The translations under genes were made by a program, and so were the position numbers. Positions 1-8,150 of a stretch of DNA of 19,847 nucleotides are shown piece after piece; the stretch's first letter is position 1; each line of letters begins with the position of its first letter. Source of the DNA: an uncultured Roseburia sp. (GTDB taxonomy: Bacteria > Bacillota > Clostridia > Lachnospirales > Lachnospiraceae); assembly GCA_934358955.1 (NCBI GenBank), contig CAKRLC010000048.1, positions 1 to 19,847 on the forward strand, in the 5' to 3' direction. Under the pieces are notes generated by a model, which was not told the DNA's origin, ran no database searches, and saw nothing but the letters and a program-made list of their open reading frames with translations.

Positions 1-110
1 GATAATTTGAAGTTATCCTGCGTTGAGTTTTGATAATACTATTATACACCCATTTTTCTTCAAAATCAACATGATCTCGCAGATTTTTCCAAGAAATTCA
101 TCGACACTAT

Positions 111-139
111 TCGACAAAAAGCGTATTACAATATATAAT
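111..139 (+). promoter_or_regulatory. Sigma-A-type promoter of the tyrosine recombinase gene
   Basis: A -35 hexamer TCGACA (111-116, one mismatch to TTGACA) is followed after exactly 17 bp by a perfect -10 TATAAT (134-139). The recombinase start codon lies about 30 bp downstream, preceded by a good ribosome binding site. Assigned by consensus and spacing only. Confidence 0.6.
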
Positions 140-170
140 AGAATTATTCCCAAACGAAGGAGTAGCTATC

Positions 171-1088
171 ATGATAAACTTAAACCTGCAAATAGAACGA
201 TTTCTTAACTACTGCATGTCCAGAAAAGCTCTGAATGAAAAAACCATTAAGGCTTACAGAATCGATCTTAGACAATTCTCTGAATATACAGACAATACAT
301 TTTCCAAAGAAACGATTTGCCAATACATCGACATGCTTCACGAACGATTCAAGCCCAAGACAGTAAAACGGAAAATCGCTTCCATAAAAGCCTTTACCCA
401 CTATCTTTTGATTCAAGAAATTATCGAGATCAATCCATTCAACAAAATTGATGTTTCCTTTCAAGAACCTACAATTCTTCCCAAAACGATCCCCCTCAAT
501 ATAATCAACAGTCTGCTAACGTGTGCTTACAATTCATTTTCACAGGCTGAAACAGATTATCAAAAACGCTGCACGACTCGTGACATTGCAATTCTTGAAA
601 TTCTCTTTGCAACCGGAGCCAGGGTATCTGAAATTTGCAATCTGACACCCACATCTGTAGATTTGACAAATCACACCATCAAGATTTTCGGAAAAGGTTC
701 TAAAGAACGGATGATACAGATTGAAAATACCGATGTTTTAAGGGCGCTTCAATCTTATTATGACCTATTTCAAGAGGACATAAAGACGTGTGGATTCTTC
801 TTTGTCAACAAACTGCATCATCGTCTCACTGAGCAATCAGTTCGTGAAATCATTCGAAAATACACAGCTATGACAGGGTATGATATACATATCACGCCGC
901 ACATGTTTCGTCATTCATTTGCCACTTTGCTTCTTGACGAGGATGTTGACATTCGTTACATACAGAAGCTATTGGGGCACAGTTCCATCACAACCACACA
1001 AATTTATACCCATGTTGCTATGGCAAAACAAAAAGAAATTCTTTCTGTCAAGCATCCAAGAAATAAGATAAGGGTTAACGCAAAATAA
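171..1088 (+). CDS. Tyrosine recombinase / phage-type integrase (Xer-like)
   Basis: This 305-residue protein has the two-part build of tyrosine recombinases. An N-terminal SAM-like core-binding domain (about 1-95) is followed by a catalytic domain (about 110-290). Visible catalytic residues are Arg151 in ATGARVSEI, Lys175 in GKGSKER, His244 and Arg247 in HMFRHSF, His270 in LLGHSS and the nucleophile Tyr279 in IYTHV, so it should be active. Family members cut and rejoin DNA through a 3'-phosphotyrosine bond. The length suits XerC/XerD or a small element integrase. GGAG sits 8 bases before the ATG. The gene is monocistronic, with its own promoter, and converges on the giant gene at 1268-4435. 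A relic of a sister gene lies at 7829-7875, which argues for a mobile-element integrase rather than the housekeeping Xer. Confidence 0.93.
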   Translation: MINLNLQIERFLNYCMSRKALNEKTIKAYRIDLRQFSEYTDNTFSKETICQYIDMLHERFKPKTVKRKIASIKAFTHYLLIQEIIEINPFNKIDVSFQEPTILPKTIPLNIINSLLTCAYNSFSQAETDYQKRCTTRDIAILEILFATGARVSEICNLTPTSVDLTNHTIKIFGKGSKERMIQIENTDVLRALQSYYDLFQEDIKTCGFFFVNKLHHRLTEQSVREIIRKYTAMTGYDIHITPHMFRHSFATLLLDEDVDIRYIQKLLGHSSITTTQIYTHVAMAKQKEILSVKHPRNKIRVNAK

Positions 1089-1267
1089 TATACAATTATC
1101 TTCAGTTGTAAAAACATGTGCCATCAAACGCTTTCAAAAGCATCCTCATAAACATATAGTCCTAAAATTCTAAAAAAGATCATAGCTACAAACAAATTCT
1201 GAAGCAGTGCATAGAATTATTTAATATTTATGCTGATAAAATCAAATAATCACATATGCTCAACTAA

Positions 1268-4200
1268 TCAACTATTTACTCTGAAATAATCCTCTGCCTG
1301 TACAATCGTATTCCAAATCTGCTCATCCTTACAGGGATTGATATAATCATCATCAGAAAGCACGCCATACACAGCTTCAAGCTTTTCTTTTACTATCTTT
1401 GCATATGAATACATATTACTTTCATAACGTTCCTGCTTCACTCCTCGGTTACGCATTCGCTGCTGAGAATGATTCATTCGTTCCAAATGATGCATTTGCA
1501 CAGAACGTCTTGATACAGTTATCTGTGCTAAAAGCTTTTGCATTTCATCAGATAACTTTACCGCCTCTTCATACTTCTCTACAGCATCCTTCGCAGTATC
1601 TATCTTCAATTGATCTTCATAAGAAACTCGATTATTTCTGTTTTCCGATATATCACGAAGCTGATTTACTGTTTCTTTCAACTCGTTTAGAGAAGCAGAC
1701 CTTTCTGCAATATTGATATTGGATTCTATCACTCCGATATTTTCAAGAAGCCGATTATCCATTTCATCGAAATCAGGCAAAGATTCTCCAAATTCCTGCA
1801 TATAAGCATCCTGAACAAAATGCATCATTTCTGTATTTCGCTCCAATACATGAGCCGCTTCAGATATATCAAACTTCTGATCATGATACTGAACACAATT
1901 CCTGTAGCGCTCTTTTAGATAAACATTAGATACAACGCCGTTTTCCAGATCCTTTACATCTGGTTCTATTTTCTCCATCATGTTGTCAGAAATGACCTCT
2001 CTTCCCTTCGCCGAATCCTGCATCAACGTTTTCTGTACTGACCATTCATGACTGTATTCCTTTCCAAGCGCAACAAAGTCAATACTTAACTGCATATACA
2101 ATTCACTTGGATTCGCTGATAATCTTGCTGCTAATCTGCGAATGAAGAACAAGGATGCAACCGATGTGATGACACCCTTTACAAGCTGAAGTACCCCTTC
2201 ACCGAGCATTCCGGCAAACTGCACTGCTGCCTGAGCCACTGAAAGTGCTGCTTCTGCAACATAAATAGATGCATAAAGCACTCCTTTTGCAATTTCATAT
2301 CCTGCTATTTCACATCCGATAATCGGCGCATAAAATATTTTTTTGAACCATCCCATATTGCGGAGTCTATTCCTGCATGCATCTATCTGATGATCCAGGT
2401 ATGAGATTTCATCGTACAATTTCCGTACCTTTGTTTTTGCATCTTCCAGTGATTGCGTTGCGTCATTAATTTTCTTTCTGCAAACTTCGATCGCATGATT
2501 CAATCGATCTTTTACCTTTGTCAGTGTTTCTTCTAATTTGTATGTATCAAAAGAAAACTGAAAATCAAAGTTCAACGATTGAAAACTCTGATAGTTCACA
2601 TTCAAAGAAAGATGCGTTGTCATGCCCCAGAATGTACTTTCCAGATTGATAATGATCAAGCCTTTTTGATAATACAATTGTGCCTGTTTTTCCGTCAATC
2701 CAGCTATTGATATTTTACCGTCAAAATAAAATGACACATCATTTTGAGATGCTTGCAGATAAAATGCAACGCCTTTCGCTGTCGTATCCAGAAATTGTGA
2801 CAGAACGCTGTTTTCCGGAATTGGGATAGGATTTTCCTGTTGAAAATCAGAGGATGTAATTTTGATTATTCCCAAATCAATATCCGACAGCATGCCAAAC
2901 GCCAGTGCACCTTCCTGCTGACGGAATGAAAACAAAACTTTCAAAGACAATTGAAACACACAAATTTTTGCACAAAAGAATATTCCCGCACTGACAACCA
3001 TGCCGTTACCAATTGTGAAGGGTTCTGCCACATCTGAATAATAAAATTGTGGACGCAGATACAAAACACCGTCTGCATCCACATAATAATGACGCATTCT
3101 ATATTTATCCACAAGCGCATATCCATCATCCTGCGGTATTCGTCCTATAGAAATTGTATTTACATCAATCGAAAGCTGAGATGCCGTAATATTATCATTA
3201 AAAAATGCTGCAATCTGCGATAAATCAGTCTTTTCAAACCATTCCATCTGAAATTTATTTCTACATTCAAAATCAAAGTAGTCGATAGAAATAATATCAA
3301 GTGCTTTGATACCTGGAATCAAAAGACCCGTGATGTTTTCAATCAAATCCGATATGGAAAGTCGACTGGTAGCAAAACATAATAATTGCGGTTTTAAGAT
3401 TCCATCGTATGAAAACTGCATCGCCGCAAATAGATGCAACTTTCTTAAATAAATTTCACCGACAATGCCAAATGTCAACCCCTTGTTATATCCAATTGTA
3501 AGAGAAGTGTTTCCGAGGTAAAATGCACCGAAAAGATTGATTGGTTCTTTCGGAATGGCAGATGCCGACAGCATCAGTGAACTGGAAGATAATTTACAGT
3601 CAACGCAAAAAGACATTTCGGAAATTGCCATTAACTGAAACATCCCGGAGGCCTGAAAGATCGTGTCAGCTTTACCAGTATCCAGTTCCAGAAATAATTC
3701 TTGTATGCTGATAATGTCATTAGAGATCTGTGGGACGGAAAGTACAAAATATGCGCCTTGCTGTCCTTTTCCCGCGAAAAAGGACAGATTTTCTATACCA
3801 AGCAGCTCATGAAAAAACAGGTCCAGCAGCCCATTGCATTCCTGTGAAAAGTAATATTCGGAATACAAACAAAAACTGTTTTTTTCGTAGAATCTGGAAG
3901 GAGGCAGCAATGTTTCCGTATTATGAAAAGTTTCTAACAGCCTGCCAATATTGACCGGCTGCAATCCTTTGGAAATATACAGATAAAAATTATCAATGCC
4001 AATCAGACGCTTGGCATTTGCGATAAGTTCTGCAACGAACCCTGAACTCTCTTGTTCTGAAATTTCACATAAGAATCCGCTGCCAGAGTAACTTCCATCT
4101 GAATTTTTTAATCGAATCGCTGTAACACGGAACGACTGCATATCCACAAAAAACATCTCATGATCATAAGCATAACTGAAACGCAATTCAGCAGATCTAT

Positions 4201-4435
4201 GTGTCAGAAAATCCGGAAGAAGTGTGTGTAATTCATCAGACAGCTTAGAATCAATCAATGCAACGATTGCAGTCATATCAGCATTGTTGATATTCAAATT
4301 CCCTTGAAAACAGCTTTCGCCATGCAGTACACTGTATGATGCCGCTGCTTCATAGCCCAGTATCGTTCCACGAACACCAACGCTCATGGAAAATGTTTTT
4401 TCTTCCATTGAATTCACCATATCGGATTTTTTCAT
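1268..4435 (-). CDS. Giant protein of unknown function: beta-rich N-terminal part, coiled coil, hydrophobic helical segment
   Basis: I do not recognise this 1055-residue protein. Residues 1 to about 620 look beta-rich, with alternating hydrophobic strands and several repeated blocks that end in short aromatic motifs. A coiled coil at about 625-690 is rich in Lys, Glu, Asp and Arg. It is followed by a long Ala/Gly/Val-rich hydrophobic helical segment (about 695-775). The last 280 residues are helical and charged, with another coiled coil near 925-1000. No signal peptide is visible. A coiled coil leading into hydrophobic helices resembles alpha-helical pore formers in general layout, but that is only an analogy. 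The gene follows the 169-residue gene directly. A TTG at 4438 could extend it by one codon, and no strong ribosome binding site is visible, so translation may be coupled to the gene before. Confidence 0.85.
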   Translation of the reverse strand: MKKSDMVNSMEEKTFSMSVGVRGTILGYEAAASYSVLHGESCFQGNLNINNADMTAIVALIDSKLSDELHTLLPDFLTHRSAELRFSYAYDHEMFFVDMQSFRVTAIRLKNSDGSYSGSGFLCEISEQESSGFVAELIANAKRLIGIDNFYLYISKGLQPVNIGRLLETFHNTETLLPPSRFYEKNSFCLYSEYYFSQECNGLLDLFFHELLGIENLSFFAGKGQQGAYFVLSVPQISNDIISIQELFLELDTGKADTIFQASGMFQLMAISEMSFCVDCKLSSSSLMLSASAIPKEPINLFGAFYLGNTSLTIGYNKGLTFGIVGEIYLRKLHLFAAMQFSYDGILKPQLLCFATSRLSISDLIENITGLLIPGIKALDIISIDYFDFECRNKFQMEWFEKTDLSQIAAFFNDNITASQLSIDVNTISIGRIPQDDGYALVDKYRMRHYYVDADGVLYLRPQFYYSDVAEPFTIGNGMVVSAGIFFCAKICVFQLSLKVLFSFRQQEGALAFGMLSDIDLGIIKITSSDFQQENPIPIPENSVLSQFLDTTAKGVAFYLQASQNDVSFYFDGKISIAGLTEKQAQLYYQKGLIIINLESTFWGMTTHLSLNVNYQSFQSLNFDFQFSFDTYKLEETLTKVKDRLNHAIEVCRKKINDATQSLEDAKTKVRKLYDEISYLDHQIDACRNRLRNMGWFKKIFYAPIIGCEIAGYEIAKGVLYASIYVAEAALSVAQAAVQFAGMLGEGVLQLVKGVITSVASLFFIRRLAARLSANPSELYMQLSIDFVALGKEYSHEWSVQKTLMQDSAKGREVISDNMMEKIEPDVKDLENGVVSNVYLKERYRNCVQYHDQKFDISEAAHVLERNTEMMHFVQDAYMQEFGESLPDFDEMDNRLLENIGVIESNINIAERSASLNELKETVNQLRDISENRNNRVSYEDQLKIDTAKDAVEKYEEAVKLSDEMQKLLAQITVSRRSVQMHHLERMNHSQQRMRNRGVKQERYESNMYSYAKIVKEKLEAVYGVLSDDDYINPCKDEQIWNTIVQAEDYFRVNS

Positions 4436-4438
4436 CAA

Positions 4439-4948
4439 TTAAAATGAATCAGGTGTTATCAATGCCATTTTTTCCAGCACAGTCTGACGCTGCGTATTCC
4501 AGATATTGAAGCTTAAACTGTCGATCTGGAATATCTTGATTTCCTTTGGAATCAAACCTTCTGCATTGATTTGCAGTGAAAGTGCGTATTCGACTGTCTT
4601 TTCTTCCGTTTCGCCGTTTTTCTTTGATTCAATATTCAAGAAGAGCATTTTCAAGCAGAACTTGACAGAATCAAAATCAATTGCATTCACAACCTGAGGA
4701 TCTTCCTCTTCTGCAATCTTGCTCTTAACATCATCTTCAGAAAGAGCGCCTTCGCCTGCCATGCCGTTAAACTGACCAATCATTTCCTTCAGTGTAAGCT
4801 GTACGTCATTGGAAACATTCGCAGGTGCCAGGAAAATCTGATAGCCGTCTGCTGTCTTTTTGTAATAGGAACTCAGATCTACTCCCATAAATGTAAATTT
4901 CAATCCCACGGATAACTGTACCTTTTCTGTTACTTGTAAATTTTTCAT
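4439..4948 (-). CDS. Small protein of unknown function, related at its N-terminus to the giant downstream protein
   Basis: This 169-residue protein has no signal peptide or membrane segment. Its opening, LSVGLKFTFMGVDLSSYY, parallels MSVGVRGTILGYEAAASY at the start of the 1055-residue protein. Both continue into a beta-rich stretch followed by a helix with an xxLTxxIxxxx-like pattern, so the two probably share a domain. The start chosen is the ATG at 4948: GGAGG lies 7 bases upstream, and this site itself overlaps an in-frame upstream ATG at 4963, which would have no ribosome binding site of its own. The gene starts 16 bases after the HNH-like gene ends and stops 3 bases before the giant gene begins. 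The three are therefore very likely co-transcribed. Function unknown. Confidence 0.85.
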   Translation of the reverse strand: MKNLQVTEKVQLSVGLKFTFMGVDLSSYYKKTADGYQIFLAPANVSNDVQLTLKEMIGQFNGMAGEGALSEDDVKSKIAEEEDPQVVNAIDFDSVKFCLKMLFLNIESKKNGETEEKTVEYALSLQINAEGLIPKEIKIFQIDSLSFNIWNTQRQTVLEKMALITPDSF

Positions 4949-4963
4949 ATGAATTACCTCCAT

Positions 4964-5365
4964 TCATTTTCCGATCCAACTCATTCTAGCCGCTTTTACC
5001 GCACACCTCAATTGTATATTTTTTCCTGGTCCGCTGCTGTTACAACCTCTGCATAATGGAACTATATAAAATTCCTCATCGGGCTGCAAAGCCTGTGTAG
5101 GCTGTGATAAGACAACATGCGCTCCAACGAGATCATCTGGATGGCTTGATGTGCAATGCTGATTGCAGCATTGTCCGCCAATTTGTATTGTACTGGAGCC
5201 AGTTAACACTTCCCATGCATTAATCATCGTTGAATCGTACTCAATTCCTTCGTATATCACTTTATCTCCTGAACTACCTATTGCATTATACAAAGGCAGT
5301 CCATATCCTAACACCTCAACTTCCACATATTCCGATTTAAGTTCCATATTGTTTTCTTTGTTCAT
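4964..5365 (-). CDS. HNH-like treble-clef zinc protein of unknown function
   Basis: This 133-residue protein carries a zinc-binding pattern in its second half. Cys66/Cys67 and Cys71 are followed by His75, then GAHV with His83, and PLCRGCN with Cys105 and Cys108. That order (C..C, then a [DA]H[VI] motif, then LC..CN) matches the treble-clef fold of HNH nucleases, including the Asn after the last Cys. The usual Asp before the first catalytic His is Ala here, so nuclease activity is uncertain. Residues 1-60 form a separate beta-rich section. The ATG has AGGAAAGC upstream. The gene heads the three-gene cluster and starts 43 bases after the dockerin gene stops. It could be an active nuclease, a DNA-binding relative or a structural zinc protein. 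Confidence 0.8.
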   Translation of the reverse strand: MNKENNMELKSEYVEVEVLGYGLPLYNAIGSSGDKVIYEGIEYDSTMINAWEVLTGSSTIQIGGQCCNQHCTSSHPDDLVGAHVVLSQPTQALQPDEEFYIVPLCRGCNSSGPGKNIQLRCAVKAARMSWIGK

Positions 5366-5408
5366 AATGCTTTCCTTTCATAATGTCAATTTAAAAACGT
5401 GCAGTAGA

Positions 5409-7523
5409 TTATATTATCCTGCCATATACCTTTTTGATCATATCTGCAAAAGTGAATTTCCCTGATACTATATCATTTAGAGAATTGTAATCATTGCTAT
5501 CAATTTTGCCATCATAGTTAACATCAGCGTTCACAAGATTAATACTTGAATTTCCACCATTCAGATAATTGTTTAATATGGAAAGATCTGAACTGTTTGT
5601 AACACCATCCATATTCACATCGCCCCTGTTATAATTGGACTTATAACACTGCGCTAAATAAGCCTCACTCTCTTGACTAACAACTCTTGTACCATCTGCA
5701 TCACAATAGTAACTATATGTACCAGGAATAATATAACCATCATACTGCCCTTCAGGAGTCCCATTATACCATTCATTTTGATATGTCATAGCAAATGATT
5801 CTGGGTTTGAATTTGTGCATTCCACAAAGTACCATTGATTATATAACTTTATACCTACTAATGCATGCCCAGGAGCGCTGATAAGCTGAACGTCATCCTT
5901 TGTAAAACCTGATTTTAGTAAAAGCAAAATATAAGATCTTGACATACCGGCACAAGCACCTTTTCCAGAAACAAGTGCATATGCTGTTTGAGGCATAGAA
6001 TAAGAAGCATCATACCGAATGAGATTGGACGCCAACTGGCTGTGAATATATTTTGCAACTTCATATTTCGCATTTTCTTTTGCATTGCCAGATAGTCCAC
6101 TAATATTCCAATTCACATTTGCAGATTTACTTTTCAAATTATTGTATACTTGGGTTACTTTGGCATCCACATCTGGTTTAATTAATTTCGCACCGCCTAT
6201 ACAGTATTGAAAATGAGAAATGAATTCTCTATCTGCCATATCAGCAGGAACCGTAATATCAGTAAGATTATTACATCCAGTAAATAAATATCCTCCGCTC
6301 TGCGCACATGAAACGTTTTTAGAGACTGTTAATTTCTTCAAATTGGCACAACCATTAAACGACCAACTTTCCAGGGTTGTAATATTATTGGACATGATTA
6401 CCTGATATACATTAGAACTGCTAAATGCTCCTGTTGCAATTTTGGTAACATTTCTTCCTAAAATTGTATCTGGGATTGTAACTGTTACATTATCACTGGC
6501 ATTAGCGTTTGCATTATATTTTGTTATTGTTGCATTGCGATCTTTTATAGGAATCTCATAATCCAATCTGTATTGTGAATTGTTTACAGAGCCTTTAATT
6601 ACAGTATCAAGATGGTAATTAAAGTGGTCGATGAACGTCTGATCTATCATATTTTCAGGAACATATACAGTTTCGATACTAGTGCTATTATAAAATAAAT
6701 AACCACCAGATTTTTCTGAACTCAAATTTCTGGATAATGTTACCGTTTTTAAGTTCGAACAAGTAGAAAATGAATAATCACCCAATGAAATTACAGTATC
6801 CGGCATTACAATAGACGATATTCCATTGCAACAGTAAAAAGCAAATTTTCCAATTGATGTTACATTATACCCATTAATAGTACTTGGAATTATAACTCCT
6901 ACAGCTGATGCACTCGTAGTTTTTGTAAAACTAGTAATTTCAATCTGATGATCTGAGATTTTATAGTCCAGCTTATACGCTGAAGTAACTGATGAACCTT
7001 GTACCACAGTATTAGTATAATAATTAAAGTGATCAACGAACGAAGGATCTGCCATGTTTTCGGGAACATTTACAATTTCAATATTTTTACTTTTATAAAA
7101 CAGGTAACCGCCTGATTTTTCTGAACTCAAATTTTTAGATAACGTCACCGTTTTTAATTTTGAGCAATTATAGAAAGAATAATTTCCTAAAGAAACAACC
7201 GTATCAGGTATTATAACAGAGGATATATCTTTTCCACTGAATGCGTATGCACCAATTGATGTTACACTACATCCATTGATTTTACTTGGAATTACAACAC
7301 TTACAGATGATGCACTGGATGTCTTTGTAAAATTGGTTATCTCAATGTTATTATCCACCGTTTTATAATTTAATTGATATCCAGAACCTATATAGGTTGC
7401 CTCTACATCAGCTGCCGATACCTCAATAGAATTCATTCTTATTATGGGATTTTCAGCGAAAGTCATACTGCATGTCCCTAGGACTGTAACCGCAAGGATT
7501 GCTGCTAATTTTTGTGATTTCAT
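5409..7523 (-). CDS. Secreted dockerin protein with BspA-type leucine-rich repeats and a transglutaminase-like domain
   Basis: The 704 residues begin with a signal peptide (charged N-terminus, hydrophobic core, likely cleavage after TFA at residue 23). Three homologous modules of about 134 residues follow (about 49-182, 183-317 and 318-450). Each has BspA-type leucine-rich repeat motifs such as VTSIGAYAF and ends near a conserved HFNY or HFQY. A transglutaminase-like domain spans about 480-600: Cys524 in GACAGMSRSY and His553 in APGHALVGI form the core, while the usual Asp position reads Glu568. A type I dockerin (about 633-695) has two calcium loops, DVNMDGVTNSSDL and DVNYDGKIDSNDY. Dockerins bind scaffoldin cohesins, so this protein is probably attached to a cell-surface cellulosome. 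AAGGAG lies 8 bases before the ATG. Substrate unknown. Confidence 0.93.
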   Translation of the reverse strand: MKSQKLAAILAVTVLGTCSMTFAENPIIRMNSIEVSAADVEATYIGSGYQLNYKTVDNNIEITNFTKTSSASSVSVVIPSKINGCSVTSIGAYAFSGKDISSVIIPDTVVSLGNYSFYNCSKLKTVTLSKNLSSEKSGGYLFYKSKNIEIVNVPENMADPSFVDHFNYYTNTVVQGSSVTSAYKLDYKISDHQIEITSFTKTTSASAVGVIIPSTINGYNVTSIGKFAFYCCNGISSIVMPDTVISLGDYSFSTCSNLKTVTLSRNLSSEKSGGYLFYNSTSIETVYVPENMIDQTFIDHFNYHLDTVIKGSVNNSQYRLDYEIPIKDRNATITKYNANANASDNVTVTIPDTILGRNVTKIATGAFSSSNVYQVIMSNNITTLESWSFNGCANLKKLTVSKNVSCAQSGGYLFTGCNNLTDITVPADMADREFISHFQYCIGGAKLIKPDVDAKVTQVYNNLKSKSANVNWNISGLSGNAKENAKYEVAKYIHSQLASNLIRYDASYSMPQTAYALVSGKGACAGMSRSYILLLLKSGFTKDDVQLISAPGHALVGIKLYNQWYFVECTNSNPESFAMTYQNEWYNGTPEGQYDGYIIPGTYSYYCDADGTRVVSQESEAYLAQCYKSNYNRGDVNMDGVTNSSDLSILNNYLNGGNSSINLVNADVNYDGKIDSNDYNSLNDIVSGKFTFADMIKKVYGRII

Positions 7524-7692
7524 TTTAAATTCTCCTTAATTTAATTGTATATTAACAGACATTTATCTGTTATAAGCAATATTTCGAATTAAAACTCGTC
7601 CGGTTACCTAAAGCTCTATAAAGTTTGTAGCAATAAACAAAATTGGAATCAAATATTTGTCTATTTTGCTAAATATAGCCATTCTAGTATAA

Positions 7693-7701
7693 TTTTAGCA
7701 T
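7693..7701 (-). promoter_or_regulatory. Candidate extended -10 promoter, copy A
   Basis: On the minus strand the sequence reads TGCTAAAAT: a TGn extension directly before TAAAAT. The same element occurs as TGCTATAAT in copy B. It points at the dockerin gene and would give a leader of about 160 bases. No good -35 lies 17 bp upstream, which would fit an activator-dependent or extended -10 promoter. Confidence 0.35.
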
Positions 7702-7761
7702 AAAATACTTTTTTCACACACTTAATGTATCATAAAAACAAAAAAATCAATACTTTTGCAC

Positions 7762-7791
7762 TAAATGGTCGTTTTTCAGCATTGTTTGGTC
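7762..7791 (-). promoter_or_regulatory. Tandem GACCA boxes, 21-bp period, copy A
   Basis: On the minus strand GACCAAACA (7783-7791) and GACCATTTA (7762-7770) lie exactly two helical turns apart. The same spacing recurs in copy B. The pattern (about 9 bp, 12-bp gap) is that of direct-repeat sites for LytTR-type response regulators, but that assignment is an inference. Confidence 0.4.
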
Positions 7792-7828
7792 AATTTTCAC
7801 CATATTTTACCATAATAATTCTATTTAA

Positions 7829-7875
7829 GATCTATTTCAAGAAGACGTAAAAACGTGTGGGTTCTTCTTTGTCAA
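7829..7875 (+). pseudogene. Relic of a tyrosine recombinase gene
   Basis: These 47 bases match 762-808 of the intact recombinase gene at 42 positions. All five differences are transitions. In the corresponding frame it reads DLFQEDVKTCGFFFVN, against DLFQEDIKTCGFFFVN at residues 198-213. Four changes are silent and one is Ile to Val, so the ancestor was a diverged, selected coding sequence and not a recent copy error. A stop codon lies just before it, and the similarity ends abruptly on both sides. The rest of the gene is gone. Confidence 0.8.
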
Positions 7876-8025
7876 TATGTCAATGGCTCTCTATAACATA
7901 TAATATATAATCCTAAAAACAGTCAAAAAAGTTACGGTTTTTAAAAAATTCTATCAATTATGTATTAATGCACAAAATCGAAATCAAGTATTTGGTTGTT
8001 TTGAAAACAATTAGCTGTAAATAAA

Positions 8026-8034
8026 ATTATAGCA
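8026..8034 (-). promoter_or_regulatory. Candidate extended -10 promoter, copy B
   Basis: The minus strand reads TGCTATAAT, a perfect TGn plus TATAAT. A TTGACA lies only 8 bp upstream of the hexamer, too close to act as its -35. Transcription would run towards the dockerin gene with a leader of about 500 bases through the relic and copy A. Confidence 0.4.
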
Positions 8035-8116
8035 TAAAATGTCAAAATTGGTATGAATCAGACTTTTTATATACTCAATGTACCATAAAAAATCAGAAAA
8101 ATCAACCATTTTGCAC

Positions 8117-8146
8117 TAAATGGTCATTTTTTTACGTTAAATGGTC
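8117..8146 (-). promoter_or_regulatory. Tandem GACCATTTA boxes, 21-bp period, copy B
   Basis: Two identical minus-strand GACCATTTA motifs (8138-8146 and 8117-8125) lie 21 bp apart. ACCATTTAG differs at one position from the general LytTR half-site pattern [TA][AC][CA]GTTN[AG][TG]. No LytTR regulator gene is present in the window. Confidence 0.45.
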
Positions 8147-8150
8147 AATT

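Larger units (their letters stand above)
7637..7797. repeat. Diverged direct repeat, copy A (upstream of the dockerin gene)
   Basis: This AT-rich segment resembles 7971-8152. Shared blocks in order are AAAATTGGAATCAA (B: AAAATCGAAATCAA), TTTAGCATAAAAT (B: TATAGCATAAAAT), an AATGTAtCATAAAAA-type stretch, and TTTTGCACTAAATGGTC followed by GGTCAATTT. The intervening bases have drifted and several indels are needed. On the minus strand each copy reads as a box pair followed by an extended -10, facing the dockerin gene. Origin as duplicated regulatory DNA is inferred. Confidence 0.7.

Noticed and set aside
1089..1267. Possible terminator between the convergent integrase and giant genes
   Set aside because: Only a very short GCTTT/AAGC pairing is visible, with no T-run; I see nothing supported in this interval.
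7554..7571. Inverted repeat AACAGA/TCTGTT upstream of the dockerin gene
   Set aside because: Only 6 bp per arm in AT-rich DNA and not repeated elsewhere in the window; too weak to call an operator.
8032..8055. TTGACA near TATAAT as a standard promoter in repeat copy B
   Set aside because: The spacing is 8 bp rather than about 17, so the TTGACA cannot be the partner -35; only the extended -10 was kept.
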